Positions 30,098-41,463 of a DNA stretch of 64,000 nucleotides are shown one piece after another. Where the stretch lies: contig CAUYUJ010016704.1 in the NCBI GenBank assembly GCA_963575745.1, positions 221,285 to 285,284 of the forward strand. The letters run 5' to 3'. The stretch's first letter is position 1. Every line of letters begins with the position of its first letter. A model generated the notes under the pieces. It did no database searches and was not told the origin of the DNA. It saw nothing but the letters and a program-made list of their open reading frames with translations. The position numbers and the translations under genes were made by a program. Source of the DNA: Prorocentrum cordatum (lineage: Eukaryota > Sar > Dinophyceae > Prorocentrales > Prorocentraceae).

Positions 30098-30345
30098 GTT
30101 AAATGTTGGTGCCTCCTATTGTTACGTTGCCCGTTGCTCGGAGGTTCCTCGGGTTCCTCGGGTTCCTCGCCCCTGGTGCCTCCTATTGTTACGCTACCCG
30201 TTTTCCGGAAGTTCCTCGGGGTCCCTGGGTTCCTCGGGTTCCCCGACCCCAGTACCTCCTAGTGTTACGTTGCCCGTTCCTTTGAGGTTCCTCGGTTTCA
30301 CTGGGTTCCTCGGGTTCCCCGGGTTCCTCGGGTTCACCGCCCCCG
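30098..30345 (+). repeat. Tandem repeat, about 73 bp, three units
   Basis: Units hold TGCCTCCTATTGTTACG.TGCCCGTT and runs of GGTTCCTCGGGTTCC; unit starts lie near 30109, 30177 and 30252. Confidence 0.85.
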
Positions 30346-30349
30346 GTTG

Positions 30350-30425
30350 ACCCAAGCAATGCCAACCCATGCCAAGCAATGCCAAGCAACGCCAAGCGAT
30401 GCCACGCGATGCGCCCAACGATGCG
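30350..30425 (+). repeat. GCCAAGCAAT short tandem repeat
   Basis: Ten-base units ATGCCAAGCA with variants, about seven copies. Confidence 0.85.
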
Positions 30426-30519
30426 CCCATGCAACAGGCTTCCCCCTAGTTGAGGTCGCGCCAGGTTCATTTTTTGCCAGGGAGAGTGGAGGGATCGGCA
30501 TTGGCCCCGGTTTGACGCT

Positions 30520-30645
30520 GGTCGTGTAGAGAGGGGAAGGGGTGTACATTAAGTAGAAGCAATGCGAAACTTTTCCCCCAAGGGGAAGAAGGGGAAGAGG
30601 AATCGGTCTAGACCACCTACACCCTAATGGGCTGGCGGGATTTGC
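30520..30645 (+). repeat. Dispersed family E, copy 2
   Basis: Contains CTTTTCCCCCAAGGGGAAGA, GGGGAAGAGGAATCGGTCTA and ACACCCTAATGGGCTGGCGG, matching the order of the other family E copies. Confidence 0.6.
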
Positions 30646-30736
30646 ACACCTCCGCATTATCAGAGTATGTATGTGCGCGGAGTGTCGTTGCGAAAGAGGT
30701 GGATTTACAGTGGTGGGCACTTCGGCGCGGCAATTG

Positions 30737-31060
30737 TCATGCTGGTGCCTGGTAAGGTTCAAACACTTGCGAGGCAAAACGCATGGAAGGTACGCGCACC
30801 ATGGCGGTAGCCTCACCTTGCAGTTGATGTGTTCTTAGCAGTTCTTCGTCCCGCCCACCTCCATCCATCTTCTCGATTACCTTTGTCGCCAGGCCTTGGC
30901 GGCCAGCCCGATGCCGACACACTCTGACGGAGGGCGCATCATCGTGCCAGCTTTTCTGCAATGTTGTGTGTTTTTCTGGTCGAGCTTCGGTAGTCACTGT
31001 CACTGGCATTTGCGCGTGCACATGTCCGCCAGCGGAGTCGTAGCAGGAGCAGGGGCGGAA
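30737..31060 (-). CDS. Possible C-terminal exon, unknown protein
   Basis: A minus-strand frame reads MPVTVTTEARPEKHTTLQKS then KVIEKMDGGGRDEELLRTHQ and ends FASQVFEPYQAPA before a stop at 30737. The sequence is protein-like and not repetitive. The frame continues upstream into TTG-led hydrophobic codons without an ATG, so if real this is an internal or last exon. No family recognised. Confidence 0.2.
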   Translation of the reverse strand, partial: FRPCSCYDSAGGHVHAQMPVTVTTEARPEKHTTLQKSWHDDAPSVRVCRHRAGRQGLATKVIEKMDGGGRDEELLRTHQLQGEATAMVRVPSMRFASQVFEPYQAPA

Positions 31061-31970
31061 GCAGAGAACAAATAGAAGGAGAGACAAAGAGGGGGACAAG
31101 GGGGCCTCGCGGCGCGATGAGTTCCCTTGGTGGGCGCCCGTGTTGCCGTTTTGCCTCTAATGCACGCGCTGCTGACTGGACGCCGCCCTGGCTTCCGCGT
31201 CGCCCCCACGGCGCACAGGTGCAGGGGGGTGCCCAGTGCCAGCAGTTGCTCGACGCCTTCTGCCCGGAGGGCGCTCTGAGCTCGCACGAGGTCCGCACGC
31301 CGCGCGTGCGAGTCCCCGCATGGACGCTTGCACAATGACTCTGGCGATTTGGAGTGTGGGCGGGGGCGGGGGGGGGCAGCTCTTGCTGTCCAAGGTCAGC
31401 CCAGTTCTCAGGACCATCGGAAGTGGCCCCGGCAAGATGGAAACGTCTGGACCTGACGCGACAGCTCCAGGGAAGCAAATTCGGCTCAAGCCGAAGATTG
31501 ATGGCTTGCGGGATGCTTGGAGGTTATGGCATTCGGTAACCAATCGAGGACCTTCGGCTGCGTGCGTGGAGTTCATTGGTTATCCCGATGAAAGCGGTGT
31601 TTCCCATGGCCTGGAAATTCGCACATCATCTATCTCCAGCTCATCTTTTTCTTGCCGACGTCAATTGTTTCACAACGTCTGTCTTTTGGATTTTGTCTGG
31701 TACGCACGCGTGCGCAGGACAGTCATATAATCGTTTCGCTCATCCCGCTGGCTCATATTGCATCACAGTTGGCAATGGTTTGCAGGGTCTTGATGGCCGA
31801 GAGGGTGCTGGGTGGCGATGGCGCCATCTCATAGAGCTCCTCGGGACCCTCTGGAGGCGCCCTGAGGGGCCCACTGGAAGCGAAGAAGCGACGGAGGCAA
31901 ACCCACTGAAAGACACCTCAGGTGTTTGAAAGGTCTGGGCCTCCTGAAAGCGTGTTTGAGGCTGTCTTGG
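31061..31970. other. Region without recognised gene
   Basis: Ordinary complexity, open frames on both strands, no recognisable domain. Confidence 0.35.
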
Positions 31971-31974
31971 ACCA

Positions 31975-32185
31975 TCTCTTCCTCCTCCTCCTCCTCCTCC
32001 TCCTCCTCCTCCTCCTCCTCCTCCGCCTCCTCCTCCGCCTCCGCCTCCTCATCCTCTGCCTCCTCCTCCTCCTCCTCCTCCTCCTCCTCCTCCTCCTCCT
32101 CCTCCTCCTCCTCATCCGTCGCCTCCTCCTCCCCCTCCTCCTCCGCCGCCTCCTCCTCCTCCGCCTCCGCCTCCGCCTCGGGCCG
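31975..32185 (+). repeat. CTC microsatellite
   Basis: CCTCCT units with CCG and CAT interruptions. Poly-Ser, poly-Leu and poly-Glu frames are artefacts. Confidence 0.95.
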
Positions 32186-32420
32186 CCTCGGGGCAATGTC
32201 TCGGGAACTCTTGCGGCTGTCAGGAGAGCGTTTTGGGGCTGTTTCGGGGCCGTCTTGGGGCCTGCCATGCCACCTCTGGATGCCCGCTCTTGGGCCGCCC
32301 AGTGGCCCTCTCGAGGCCCTCCTTGAGCTGCCGCGGGCCTCCTCTTGGCGCGCTTTTTTAGGTGTCTTCGGAGCCCTCTTGGCGCCTTTCCGGGCCGGGA
32401 GCCATCTTGGGCACTCTTGC
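32186..32420 (+). repeat. Degenerate GGCC minisatellite fragment
   Basis: GGGGCTGTTTCGGGGCCGTC-type units related to the GGCCTCTTGG family. Confidence 0.55.
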
Positions 32421-35400
32421 AGCCACCCTGAGACCTCAGATTCCCGTGGCAAGCGAAACCACGACGCCAGACGACGGGGGGGAAGAGAAGGGGAACGTCC
32501 AGCCAACAGCGGCGCGCTCAAGGCTCCAACTGTCATCCACCAGCCAGCCCAGAGTGCAAGAATGAGCGGTTCCACGGACAACGGTGGAGCGAGGGGGGGA
32601 GGGTTACCGACGGCGGACGACGGAGGCAACGGGTTGAGGACTGGCGCTGGGGTTCCGCACCAGCGGCGGGCGGAGGGGGCAGCGGGGAGCCGAGGCACAG
32701 GCGGGGTGCTCTATACATGCGCTCGGTGCCCTATGCGTCTGGAGGCCTGCTCGGAGCCACAGAGGGCCATAGCCGCCTGACGGACCCAGCGACGTGGCAC
32801 CCCTGCGCTCGCGGCGCTGCACCCGAAGCCGAACTCCGCCGCCCCGCCCTGTGATCCCAGCAGGGGCGCCTGACCCGTGCATCATTGACGGCCTCCGGGG
32901 TGTCCGTAGGCGCGTGGTACAAGTTCCATATGATGCCTCTCCGTAGAGTTTGGCTAGAAGGTCCTGTGCCACTGCACTCAGGGTAGACCTGCGCCTTTGC
33001 CCTGCCCCAGTAACGCGCGGCACTGGAAATAGCAGCTCCAGCCCCAGCGCAGATCGGGCTCCTGGCGTTGATGGGGGGTCCGCGTGGACGTCGCGGGGCT
33101 GGTGCTCCAGCAGAAACACATGGACGCCCTGGCTCAACCAGGTCGGGGCGGGACCACGCGGCGCAAGGCAGTAAAGAGGAGGGTCGCGAAACTCCTGACT
33201 TCCGGCGCAGTCGCAAGCCAGGACCCGCAACGGGATGACCGTATTATCTCCACGTACATCCCAAAGGTAGGTCTACTTCAACGTGCACCTCCCTTACGTG
33301 AGCTTCAAAGAGATGTGAAGGACTTATTGTCGAATGAGACCATGGATGCCCGGAGCCGCCGCCGACGCTATAGGCGGTCGCGCTTTGGGCCCCGCCATGA
33401 GCGCACCACTGAGGACGCGGACGTCACGACGACAAGGGCCGTCCGCAGCCGCAGCGGAGGCGGCCGCTGGCGGCGGCAACAGGAGGAGCAGACTCAGCAG
33501 CACCGCGGGCGCCGGGCGCTCCTTGCGCAGCGCCGGTTGGGGGCGGTGATCAGGGGCGGGAGAACGCAACAGGAGGCCCAGGCAGTGGCCGAGAGAGCGC
33601 GGCAACGGCGATCGACGCGGCAGCGGATGGGCCCCCAATGTCTATGGGAGGTGAGGGCCAACGAGAGGCCACGCCAACACTCGAGGCGAACGCCAGCTCG
33701 GCGGAGGGCCCCCCGACAACCTACTTTTCTCCGCCAGAAACCGATGCTTGCTGTGGCGCGAGTCCAAAGATGCCTGGGCTGACTGAACAGCGGCCAAGGT
33801 ATATGGGTAGACAGAAGAACAAGATGGATATACCTGATACCCCGGCCCCATAAGGACCCACATGGCCACTGGAAGGTATCGCCATGTTAAGAAGGATCAG
33901 GTGATGCCGCGCCCTTCGCACGCGGAGCCGCGAGCGGCGCTGCTGGCGGAGGCCCCGAAGCCAGCGCGCCCAGCGGAGGACGAGGAGCGGCCGAGGCAGC
34001 GACGGGCACTCACGCCGCCGTTTCACCGCACACAGGCGCCGCCACAGGTGCCAGAACCCCAGACCGCATCGAACAAGCAATGGCAAGGGGGGCCGCCAGG
34101 GCCACGTCGCCTCCGCGCGACAGGGGCGCCCCCGACGCCGCGGGGGGCCGCGGGCGGCGGCCCGCGCGAGGGCGCTACAGCAAAGGAAGCAAAGGACGAC
34201 GGGGCGCGCGGCCCCTACAGCGCAGAGTCTGCAGCCGGGCGCGAGGCGCCAGCGGGGGCGCCCACCGCAGCCAGGCGGTGGCAAGCGCGGTGCCAGGTAG
34301 GAGCGGGCGCCCAACTCCGCCTGCGCCACGCCAGTCAGCGCCCGCAGCACACGGCAGAGTCATGAGCGACCAGACCCACGGGGAGGCGCAGCCGCAGCAG
34401 CACCTGACCCCAGCTGGAGCCATGAAGCGGCCGAAGCAGCCACTGGGCTACCAGGGCCGCCCCCCGCCCTCGGACCGCGCGACAGCGGCGCGACGGCCCT
34501 TCCTGGCCGCGCGCGGGGGCGGCGGCGGGAGCAGAACCCCTCCAAATACACAGTTGCATTACCTCGCGCTCACCATGGATGGCGCCGAACTGGCAGCCAG
34601 CATCGCCCCGGGCCGCTCCTCAGGCGCGCATTGAGTCGACCGCCCTACATGGCCCAGCGGGTGACCAGGTCTGGAAGTGTTTCGAAGCACCGGCTATAGC
34701 TGGCGCGCTCGTCGATGCGTTCGCGAAAATCCAGCCAGGCCCAAGCCGCCACAGGGCATTGCTCATCTGGCGCCGATGCGCGCGCGGCGGCGGCTTCTTC
34801 CGCGCCCTGCGCGGGGGGGCGAAGTCTCTGCTGCAATGCTACCCGCGGCGGAGAGCACCACGCAAAGGACAGCTGCGACGGGGCGCCGGCGGCGGCGCGC
34901 GCGGCGCCCCGGGCTGCCCGCGGCCAGATTGGCGGCTGGCCTCGGCCGCGCGGTGCGCGGGAAGTGCCGTGAAAAGCAGAGCGACAGGGCTCATCGGACA
35001 GAGGCCTGGGCGCTGCGTTGCGAGGCCGGCCCTGGATGCCTGGACGCCTGGATGCCACGGCGGCGCGGCGCTGCGAGGCCAGCCCTGGATACCTGGATGC
35101 CCTTCGCAGCGGCCGCCGCCCGCGCGGCCCGCCGAGCAACGCGCGCGGCTCAGAAGCATTCCGAACACCGAGTGCAGGAGGACACTTGGCAGCTAATGGC
35201 CCAACAGTCGGGCCGCAGGCAAGGTGCCCAGGCGGCCCGCCCCGAGTGCGACAGCCAGCCGACCGGCCGCCATCAACGACCTAGAGCGCCATGCCTAGCA
35301 CGTCGGGTCCGAGGCAGTCCTAGCAGGCGCTGCGCAGTAGATCCCCAGATGAGATTTGTTGCCGCGGGCAGACGAGCGGGCCTGGAGTGCCACATTGAGC

Positions 35401-36779
35401 CCGCAAGGGATGCGAACAGCATCCGCACCGAGGCCATCGACGACCGACAGCGCTGGGCGGCAACAGGCGCATGCACCCGCGAGGAGATGGAAGGGGGGGC
35501 GCAGGCGCATCGGCGTCGGATCATGCCGTAGGGGCCCAAGCCCGACTCAACGCGATGAACCTGGCGCTTCGCCTCGGGGCGGCGGCGACGCTCTGGCTGG
35601 AGCGGGGCAGCTATCACTGCGCGAAGGGAAGACTTCATCGTCAAGACTACGATGGCTACCAGGCGTTCGCGTTCAGCTCCGCAGATGGGCAGGTGCTCCA
35701 GGGGCTCTCGTCTCAGCAGCGCTCAGCAGCCCTCCAGGAGGCGCTGTCGGGCGGGCAGGAGTCGGGGGGGAGAGGTTGGAGTCGGGCCTCTTGGGCTTCG
35801 AATGCCGCGCCATCTGCTCGGCCCAAGGCCAGCCCTTCATGGAACCCTTCGCGGGCGGAGCAGGAGCTCCTGATCCCGGGGCCGCCGCGAGGCCCTCGCA
35901 GCAGCCCGCGACAGGGCAGGGGTCGGAGGCAGGGCGCGGCAGCAGCTGGGGGCGACGCTGGCCCGCGCCGCCGTCGCAGCAGTGGCCCGCGGCCAGCCGC
36001 CCCGGAGATTCAAGCCGAAGGTAGGGGGCGCCAGAAGGCCGCGCGCAATGCGGCGCTACAATCGGCAGCCCGAAAGCACTGGGCTCGCCTGCGCTAGTGG
36101 CCGACGAAGACAGCAGCGCTTGCGAGTGGAGCCATCGACACCAGACCTTGTGGCTTGGTGGAGTTTGTCAGCGAGTGCACGTGCCTCGGGGCGGCTGGTG
36201 ACACCCAGGTGCCCGAGGAAGCCCATATCTGGCCGTGTTTGGCAGCAGCGCGGCGGCTGGGCACCAGGCACGTTCGGGCCATGCAGGACGGGGGTTCCCC
36301 TTCGACCTCCAGACGCAGCCCCTCTGGATGTGCGCCCGACCGGGGCCCCCCTTCGGGCCGGAGCTGCGCATCCACGTGCCAGGCTTCGACATGGCAGTTG
36401 GCTATTTGGCCTTGCGGGACAAGCGGCCCGAGCCAGGATCCCCGACGCCCTGGGGTGGCCAGAGCGGTGGCCCACGCGCTACCGCAGGCTGGCGTGCATG
36501 CTGCTGCGGGCCAGGATCCAGGTGGAGGAGTTCTCCAGGTGCTAGAGCCCGCGCATGGTTCCTGGCCCGCGGCAGCGGCAGCAGCATTCGGGCGCTTGGG
36601 AGTTTGCGAGCCCGGGGCAGCCCAGAGCCGCTCCAAAGCCAGCCGGCGGCGCATGCTCCTGCATGGGCTTCCGGGGCCGAGCCCGACATCGGCCACTTTT
36701 TGCAGGCGGAGCGGCCGCGGTTGGCAGCGCGGCTGCAAGCGCGAGCGAGGGCGTTCAGCGGAAGGACATGGGGAGCGCA
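32421..36779. other. Long GC-rich region without simple repeats; possible decayed element body
   Basis: About 4.3 kb of non-repetitive GC-rich DNA. Frames of 100-280 codons occur in every frame and shift repeatedly. Phrases such as FVSECTCLGA (36160) and RYRRLACMLLRARIQVEE (36475) look protein-like but were not assigned. Given the zinc-knuckle-like end at 36826, a frameshifted LINE is one explanation. Confidence 0.3.
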
Positions 36780-37047
36780 CCACTAAGCTGCACCTCGATG
36801 CAAGACGGAGGAGGCACAGGCGCGGTTGCCGCTAGCGCTCCAAGGGGCCATCCTGAGTGACCGGGCAGGAGTCGTGCCCCAGCGCCGCCCGTGCAACTTG
36901 GCCCTGGAGACGGCAGCGCACCTCCTCATGCATTGCCCGGCCCTGGCAACAGACCTCCTCATCGCCGACCTGATCCTGGGCGAGCCTCCGGCTCGAGGCG
37001 GCGCCGCAGGCAGCGGCGGCGGCAGCCTGGTCCCAGCGCCGCTGTGA
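36780..37047 (+). pseudogene. Possible LINE C-terminal zinc-knuckle remnant
   Basis: A frame ending at 37047 contains AILSDRAGVVPQRRPCNLAL then ETAAHLLMHCPAL. Non-LTR retrotransposon proteins end in CxxC...ETxxHLLxxCP motifs; here Cys, Glu-Thr, His and the last Cys are kept while one Cys is Leu. The preceding reverse transcriptase could not be followed in one frame, so this is a decayed copy if correct. Confidence 0.3.
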
Positions 37048-37909
37048 GGGCTGGGCGCGAACAGCTACATGGGCATTGTGTTCGTCCACAGCCACAAGGT
37101 CGGTCGGGCGGCGGCCGCTACCTTTCCCAGGTACCGCCAGGCTGAGTCGCTACGGGAACGGCTGCCTCAGGGCACCAGCGGGGCCCCAGCACTGTCCGAC
37201 CTTTTAGGCCGCCTTCGTGTTCCTGGACCCGCATCAGGTTTGCATTGTGTTTTTTGGCGGGCTTGGGCTTTCCCATGGCCACATTTCCATTTTGACTGGA
37301 GCGCGTACGTCGCACCCAGATCTAGCGCACTGCCCTGTGCCATTCGTGCTCGCGGACCTGCCCAGCGCACCACCATAGTTTTTGTATGCATCTGCGTGTC
37401 TATTAATGTTGTATTTCCCCCTCTGCTTGTTCCACCGTCGCGGCATGTCTGGAAAGTGAGGTGTAGTATGACATTGTGTTTGGTTCTTTGCTACACTGAG
37501 CTGTTCTTCCTTGCTCGATGTTGTTATATGAATGGTCGCCCAGATCCTAAGAGGGGGGCACTCACAACGATTTAGTACAGTTTTCTTCTGTGTTCTCTCT
37601 CCTCCTGCTCCCTCCTCGGAGTCTAGGTGTCTGTGCGTTGGTCGCTCTGCATGCTCCCAGCTACGAACGTTCCGATTGCCACTGAGTTGTTTCCCATCGC
37701 GATGCCAAGTTTTGCTACCGGTTGCAATGACCGTGTCTCGTTGTGCTCGCTTGTTCGTGTATCACGTGTATGGGATAGCCCCCTGAAGCGCAGCGGAGTT
37801 ATCGATATGTTGTCCTTGATTGTTTTCTTTGGAAAGACAACCCCGTAGTAAGCGAAATGGCGAACCAAATACCATTAAACACAGGTATGCGTTTGAATGA
37901 TTTCGGCGC
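37048..37909. other. Spacer without recognised gene
   Basis: More balanced base composition than its flanks; no long frame, no repeat. Confidence 0.4.
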
Positions 37910-38380
37910 CCTGGAGGCATCTTGGGGGCTGGTTTGGACCACCTTGGGCCACCTCGGGGCTGTCTTGGGGCATTTGTTCCCCTGATGCCAGCGATTGGGC
38001 CGCCATGGAGCCATCTTGGGGTATCTTGGAACTAACTGGTTTGGGTCTGTATCGTGGCGCTCTTGGGGATATTTGGGGCCCTCTCGGAGCCCTTCCAGAC
38101 CCTACCTGGAGCCATAGTGGGCCATGTTGGGGCCATCTCTAGGTCTCCGAATCCAGTAGGAAGCGACAAGGCGAAAAAGCCAAAGTCGGACTAAACACGA
38201 TAGGTTTTGTATGATGTTAGCCTCCTGGAGGCCTCTTGGGGGCTGCGTTGGACCAAATGGGGCCACTGCGGGGTTGTGCTAATTTTTCTGGAGGCCGTAG
38301 TGAGGGCGTCTTGGGGCGTGCTACCCTTTGATCCGCGCTCCTGGGCCATCTCGGAGCTCGCCGAGGAGCCCTAGGAGGTC
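37910..38380 (+). repeat. Degenerate GGCC minisatellite
   Basis: TTGGGGGCTGGTTTGGACCA, CTTGGGGCGTGC and similar units in two blocks. A phrase GAGGCATCTTGGGGGCT / GAGGCCTCTTGGGGGCT opens both blocks (37914, 38228). Confidence 0.65.
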
Positions 38381-38386
38381 CTGAAG

Positions 38387-38552
38387 TCAAGAGGGGGGAA
38401 AAAAACACACAGACACAATGAATTGTCGACTCCCCCGAAACTATAGGAAAGTATGGGAAGTGGGGGGGGAGACAACAACCAGAAACAGATGGGAAAATAT
38501 GGGGAGTCTGCTTATTTGTGTGTATCTGTTTGTGTGTCCTGGAGCCCCTTCG
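38387..38552 (+). mobile_element. Short element family M2, copy 3, with near-perfect target duplication
   Basis: 166 bp from TCAAGAGGGGGGAAAAAAAC to CCTGGAGCCCCTTCG. Flanking 5-mers are TGAAG (38382-38386) and TGAGG (38553-38557). Interior features are ATTGTCGACTCCCC, GGGAAGTGGGGGGG and TTATTTGTGTGTATCTGTTT. Confidence 0.8.
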
Positions 38553-38687
38553 TGAGGGGCGCACCCGGGGAGCTCCTGGCAGCCGCGCGGGCCCCGGTCT
38601 GCCGGGACGCGTCGGGGGGGGGGCGGGTCTCCCGGCGCCCGCCAGGGGGCCGCCACGCGCCCGCACGCAGTAGGGAATCCGAGTGCT
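38553..38687. other. GC-rich spacer between M2 copies
   Basis: GGGGCGCACCCGGGGAGCTC to GGGAATCCGAGTGC; no feature. Confidence 0.4.
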
Positions 38688-39036
38688 TCGGGAGGGGAAA
38701 AAACATACAGACACAAGTCATCGTCGACTCCCAGGAAAATATGGGAATATACACTGGGGGCGCGTGCCAAGAAACCAGTTGGATTTTGCCAGGGTGCCCT
38801 GGGTTTCTTGGATTTTGATGGGCTCCCAATCAGATCTTGACGATTTTCGATCGGCACATGTGGATTTCCATTGAACAAATCGCATATTTCAGGGTTGGGT
38901 TTCTTGCGGAGGTTTCTTGTGGCCGAGCCCCGACTGTATGGGAAGTGGGAGGAAGACAAAACCCAGAAAATATGGGAAAATATAGGGAAGCTGGCTATTT
39001 GTGTGTATTTATTTGTGTGTCCCGGGGCCCCTTTCA
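38688..39036 (+). mobile_element. Short element family M2, copy 4 (split by M5)
   Basis: The left part 38688-38751 (TCGGGAGGGGAAAAAACATA) and the right part 38937-39036 (ATGGGAAGTGGGAGGAAGAC to GGGGCCCCTTTCA) together make about 162 bp, the size of other M2 copies. Flanks GTGCT (38683-38687) and GTGTT (39037-39041) match at four of five bases. Confidence 0.8.
38752..38936 (+). mobile_element. Inverted-repeat element M5 nested in M2, TA target
   Basis: A 185-bp insertion starts CACTGGGGGCGCGTGCCAAG AAACC and, read from its right end, CAGTCGGGGCTCGGCCACAAG AAACC. TA lies on both sides (38750-38751, 38937-38938). It separates the two halves of an M2 copy, so it is younger than that copy. Confidence 0.8.
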
Positions 39037-39041
39037 GTGTT

Positions 39042-39792
39042 GCGAACCTCTGACCAGAGATGCCGCAGATTCCGAAGGCCGCGGGGAAGAATCCGATTCT
39101 CGTCTCCTCCCCAGGGATTTTTGATCGCCCGGTCCTGCATCGCACTCTCCCCTCTCGGTACAAGTCGGGTGGAGCCGCGCAGCGCCACAGGTCAGCAGAG
39201 CCGACGCGCACGCACTCACCGGTGGGGACGTGCGCGGCAGCGGAGCAGGATGGCAGCGAGAGAGCATGTCGAGACACCAGAAGGGCGGGTGATAGGGGTG
39301 CGGAAGAGGAGAAGGATGATGAAGATAATGAGCGAGTACGAGGATGGGAATCATGAGCGAGGACGATGACGAGGATGAAGATCATGAGGATCGGCAGCGT
39401 GAGGGAGGGAGAGACGCAGAGGCAGAGGGGGTGCCAGGGGGGGGAGAAAGAGGCGTTCATTTGGAGGAGGGGGTAACCACCAGACGTTCACACGTGGCAC
39501 GCCCATGGGCCAGCCAGACGTACCAGCACACGTCCACGACGACGTGGGTCCCGTTCAGACTTGACCAAGGGCATCATTGGATTGGGGACAGCAGTAGATG
39601 AAGAAGACCGCACTTAATTAAGTGAGGTGTCCTCTTCACTCGTCATTCCGCCCAGTCTTTGCGCTGCCTCTTCCCAAAGCGTACGCGTGGCTTCACGCCT
39701 CGCTGCTCCGTGGTGCGATTTGCGCTCAGGGTACAAGACGTAGGGGGAAGATGGGGACCATGACGGGCGCACAGCTAGTGTGAGAGGTAAGC
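39042..39792. other. Region without recognised gene
   Basis: Includes a short GATGAAGAT/GACGAGGATG-rich stretch (39315-39390). No domain recognised. Confidence 0.35.
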
Positions 39793-40430
39793 CTAATCGT
39801 CTAAATCATTTCGTTGTTGGTGGCATTCGGCCGATTCCGTCACCGTGCTTGAGTTGTGGATCAGGCCGGAGTTGTCACGATAGAAGGCTACCACGCTTGC
39901 TCGAACGCGATGGAGTAGACCGCGCATTTGCGCTGCTCTCTCCTCGCCCTCCACAAGTATACAATATGAATATTGTGTTTTTCTATCCGCTGATGTTGTC
40001 TTTATTTGCGCCCGCCCATCTCTTTCAATGTTTACCCACTGGATTGTCCCGAGCTGGATGTCCACATTAGTTGTCCAATGAGGAGATTCTCGGCGTTTCG
40101 ACATTGCTACTCTCGATACAGCGTTTGCCGCAATTCATGATATCTAGAAAGCCTCCGTGCGACGAAACGACTCTCTCGCCATAGTAATGGCCATCATTTT
40201 GCATCAGTGGAAGTGGTGTTCTCGATGTAAGTATTGCCGCACGTACGAATTGTCTTCGATCTTCCGTCCAAGGGGGCGACGCTCTCGTCGCAGCGGTGGT
40301 TGTACGCCTGCATCAGCGACACTGGTGCTCCCGCTGCAGTCCCAGCTCAAGGTCCTCTTCGACTATGTTGCCCTTGTGGGGTCAAGGCGTTTCCCGACAC
40401 CCAGCTCTGCGAATAGAGAAGGATTCGACG
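39793..40430 (-). pseudogene. Broken protein-coding sequence, family unknown
   Basis: On the minus strand one frame reads TSRTPLPLMQNDGHYYGERV then SSHGGFLDIMNCGKRCIESS and stops at LDN (about 40070). An adjacent frame overlapping that end continues as VDIQLGTIQWVNIERDGRAQ, KTQYSYCILVEGEERAAQM and RVRASVVAFYRDNSG to TAG at 39793. The protein-like stretches follow each other with one frame change and further stops upstream. This may be a pseudogene, or exons with short introns. No family recognised and no similarity to the 22-kb remnant was noticed. Confidence 0.3.
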
Positions 40431-40603
40431 CAATGGAAAGGGATCGGAGTGAGGGGTGGGACGTCAGCTGCGGCGCGAGCGCACCCAGCTTGTCCTCCTC
40501 AGTCCGCCCCCTCCCTGTTCGCGCTCAGCTTCGGCATGTCCCCTTTCCCGGAGGATTTCTGGCACCGTCGGGGACCATGGCTACGGAGCCATTCGCCACC
40601 ACC

Positions 40604-40810
40604 TTCTCTCGGGCCGGGCGAAACGGGGGTATTGGGAAAGGGGGGGATTACGAAATTTGCTGCATGCAGCTGGTTTCGGCCTCATCGAGGGGCCCATTCC
40701 TCGATACATAGCCGCTTCCTGCGACGGGAGGCGCCGGGAAAATCAGTTGCGTGAGCTGATTCTCAAACCCCCCCTTTGCTATCCCCCCCTTTCGCCCGAC
40801 CCGATTCTCG
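40604..40810 (+). mobile_element. Foldback element M7, about 205 bp
   Basis: The left arm TCGGGCCGGGCGAAACGGGG (from 40608) and the right arm read backwards TCGGGTCGGGCGAAAGGGGG (to 40806) continue through GTATTGGGAAAGGGGGGG versus ATAGCAAAGGGGGGG. Arms are about 40-55 bp with indels. No clear target duplication. Confidence 0.6.
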
Positions 40811-40960
40811 TAGGAGGCGCCGTCGGCAAGGGCCCACGGGCAGACGGCAGCGTGCGCGGGCCCACCGGGGCGGAGAGGCCCCAGGTCCCCGATCGGCAGC
40901 GGAGGGCGCTCCGGAGTCCCGCCCTCCTCCCGCGGGCCCCCCCGAGCGCACCCGAGTTGC
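40811..40960. other. GC-rich spacer
   Basis: No feature recognised between the foldback and the AGG array. Confidence 0.4.
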
Positions 40961-40964
40961 CTCA

Positions 40965-41118
40965 AGGGAGGGGGAGGAGGAGGAGGAGGAGGAGGAGGAG
41001 GAGGAGGAGGAGGAGGAGGGGAGGAGGAGGAGGGGAGGAGGAGGGGGGAGGGAGGAGGGAGGAGGGAGGAGGGAGGAGGGAGGAGGGAGGAGGGAGGAGG
41101 GGGGAGGGGGCAGGGGGT
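40965..41118 (+). repeat. AGG / GGGAGGA microsatellite
   Basis: GGAGGA units pass into GGAGGGA heptamers. Glu, Gly and Arg runs in frames are artefacts. Confidence 0.95.
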
Positions 41119-41463
41119 CGGCCAAGCTAGGTGCGCTCGCGTCATATCTGACATCCTACCCCTCCCTCCCACCCCTTACCATGGCGCAGATCCCCTCTCT
41201 GCTCCCACGGTCGGATGTCGAGCAGGGCAGTGATCCCGAAAGGGTACGCGATGCACTGTAGAGCACGGCGTGGCATGGCGGAGGGGGTCGGCAGAGGCTC
41301 GAGAGAGGCCGGAGGCAGGGCGTCGCCGAGCGGAGGCACTGAGGGCGGGCGCTGGAGGCGAGGAGCGCCAGAGCTGCAGAGGATCGAGGGGGGGAGGGCG
41401 GGCGGCGCGGGTCTGCGCCGCAGGCGGGGGGGGGGGCGGCGAGAGGGGGCGAGGTTGACGAAG
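41119..41463. other. Spacer without recognised gene
   Basis: Starts with the dispersed phrase CATATCTGACATCCTACCCC also found at 27720. GC-rich thereafter. Confidence 0.4.

Noticed and set aside
31000-31099. Minus-strand signal-peptide-like start MSPSLSLLLFVLCF
   Set aside because: The first codon is TTG within an open frame and there is no ATG; the hydrophobic run comes from C/T-rich DNA.
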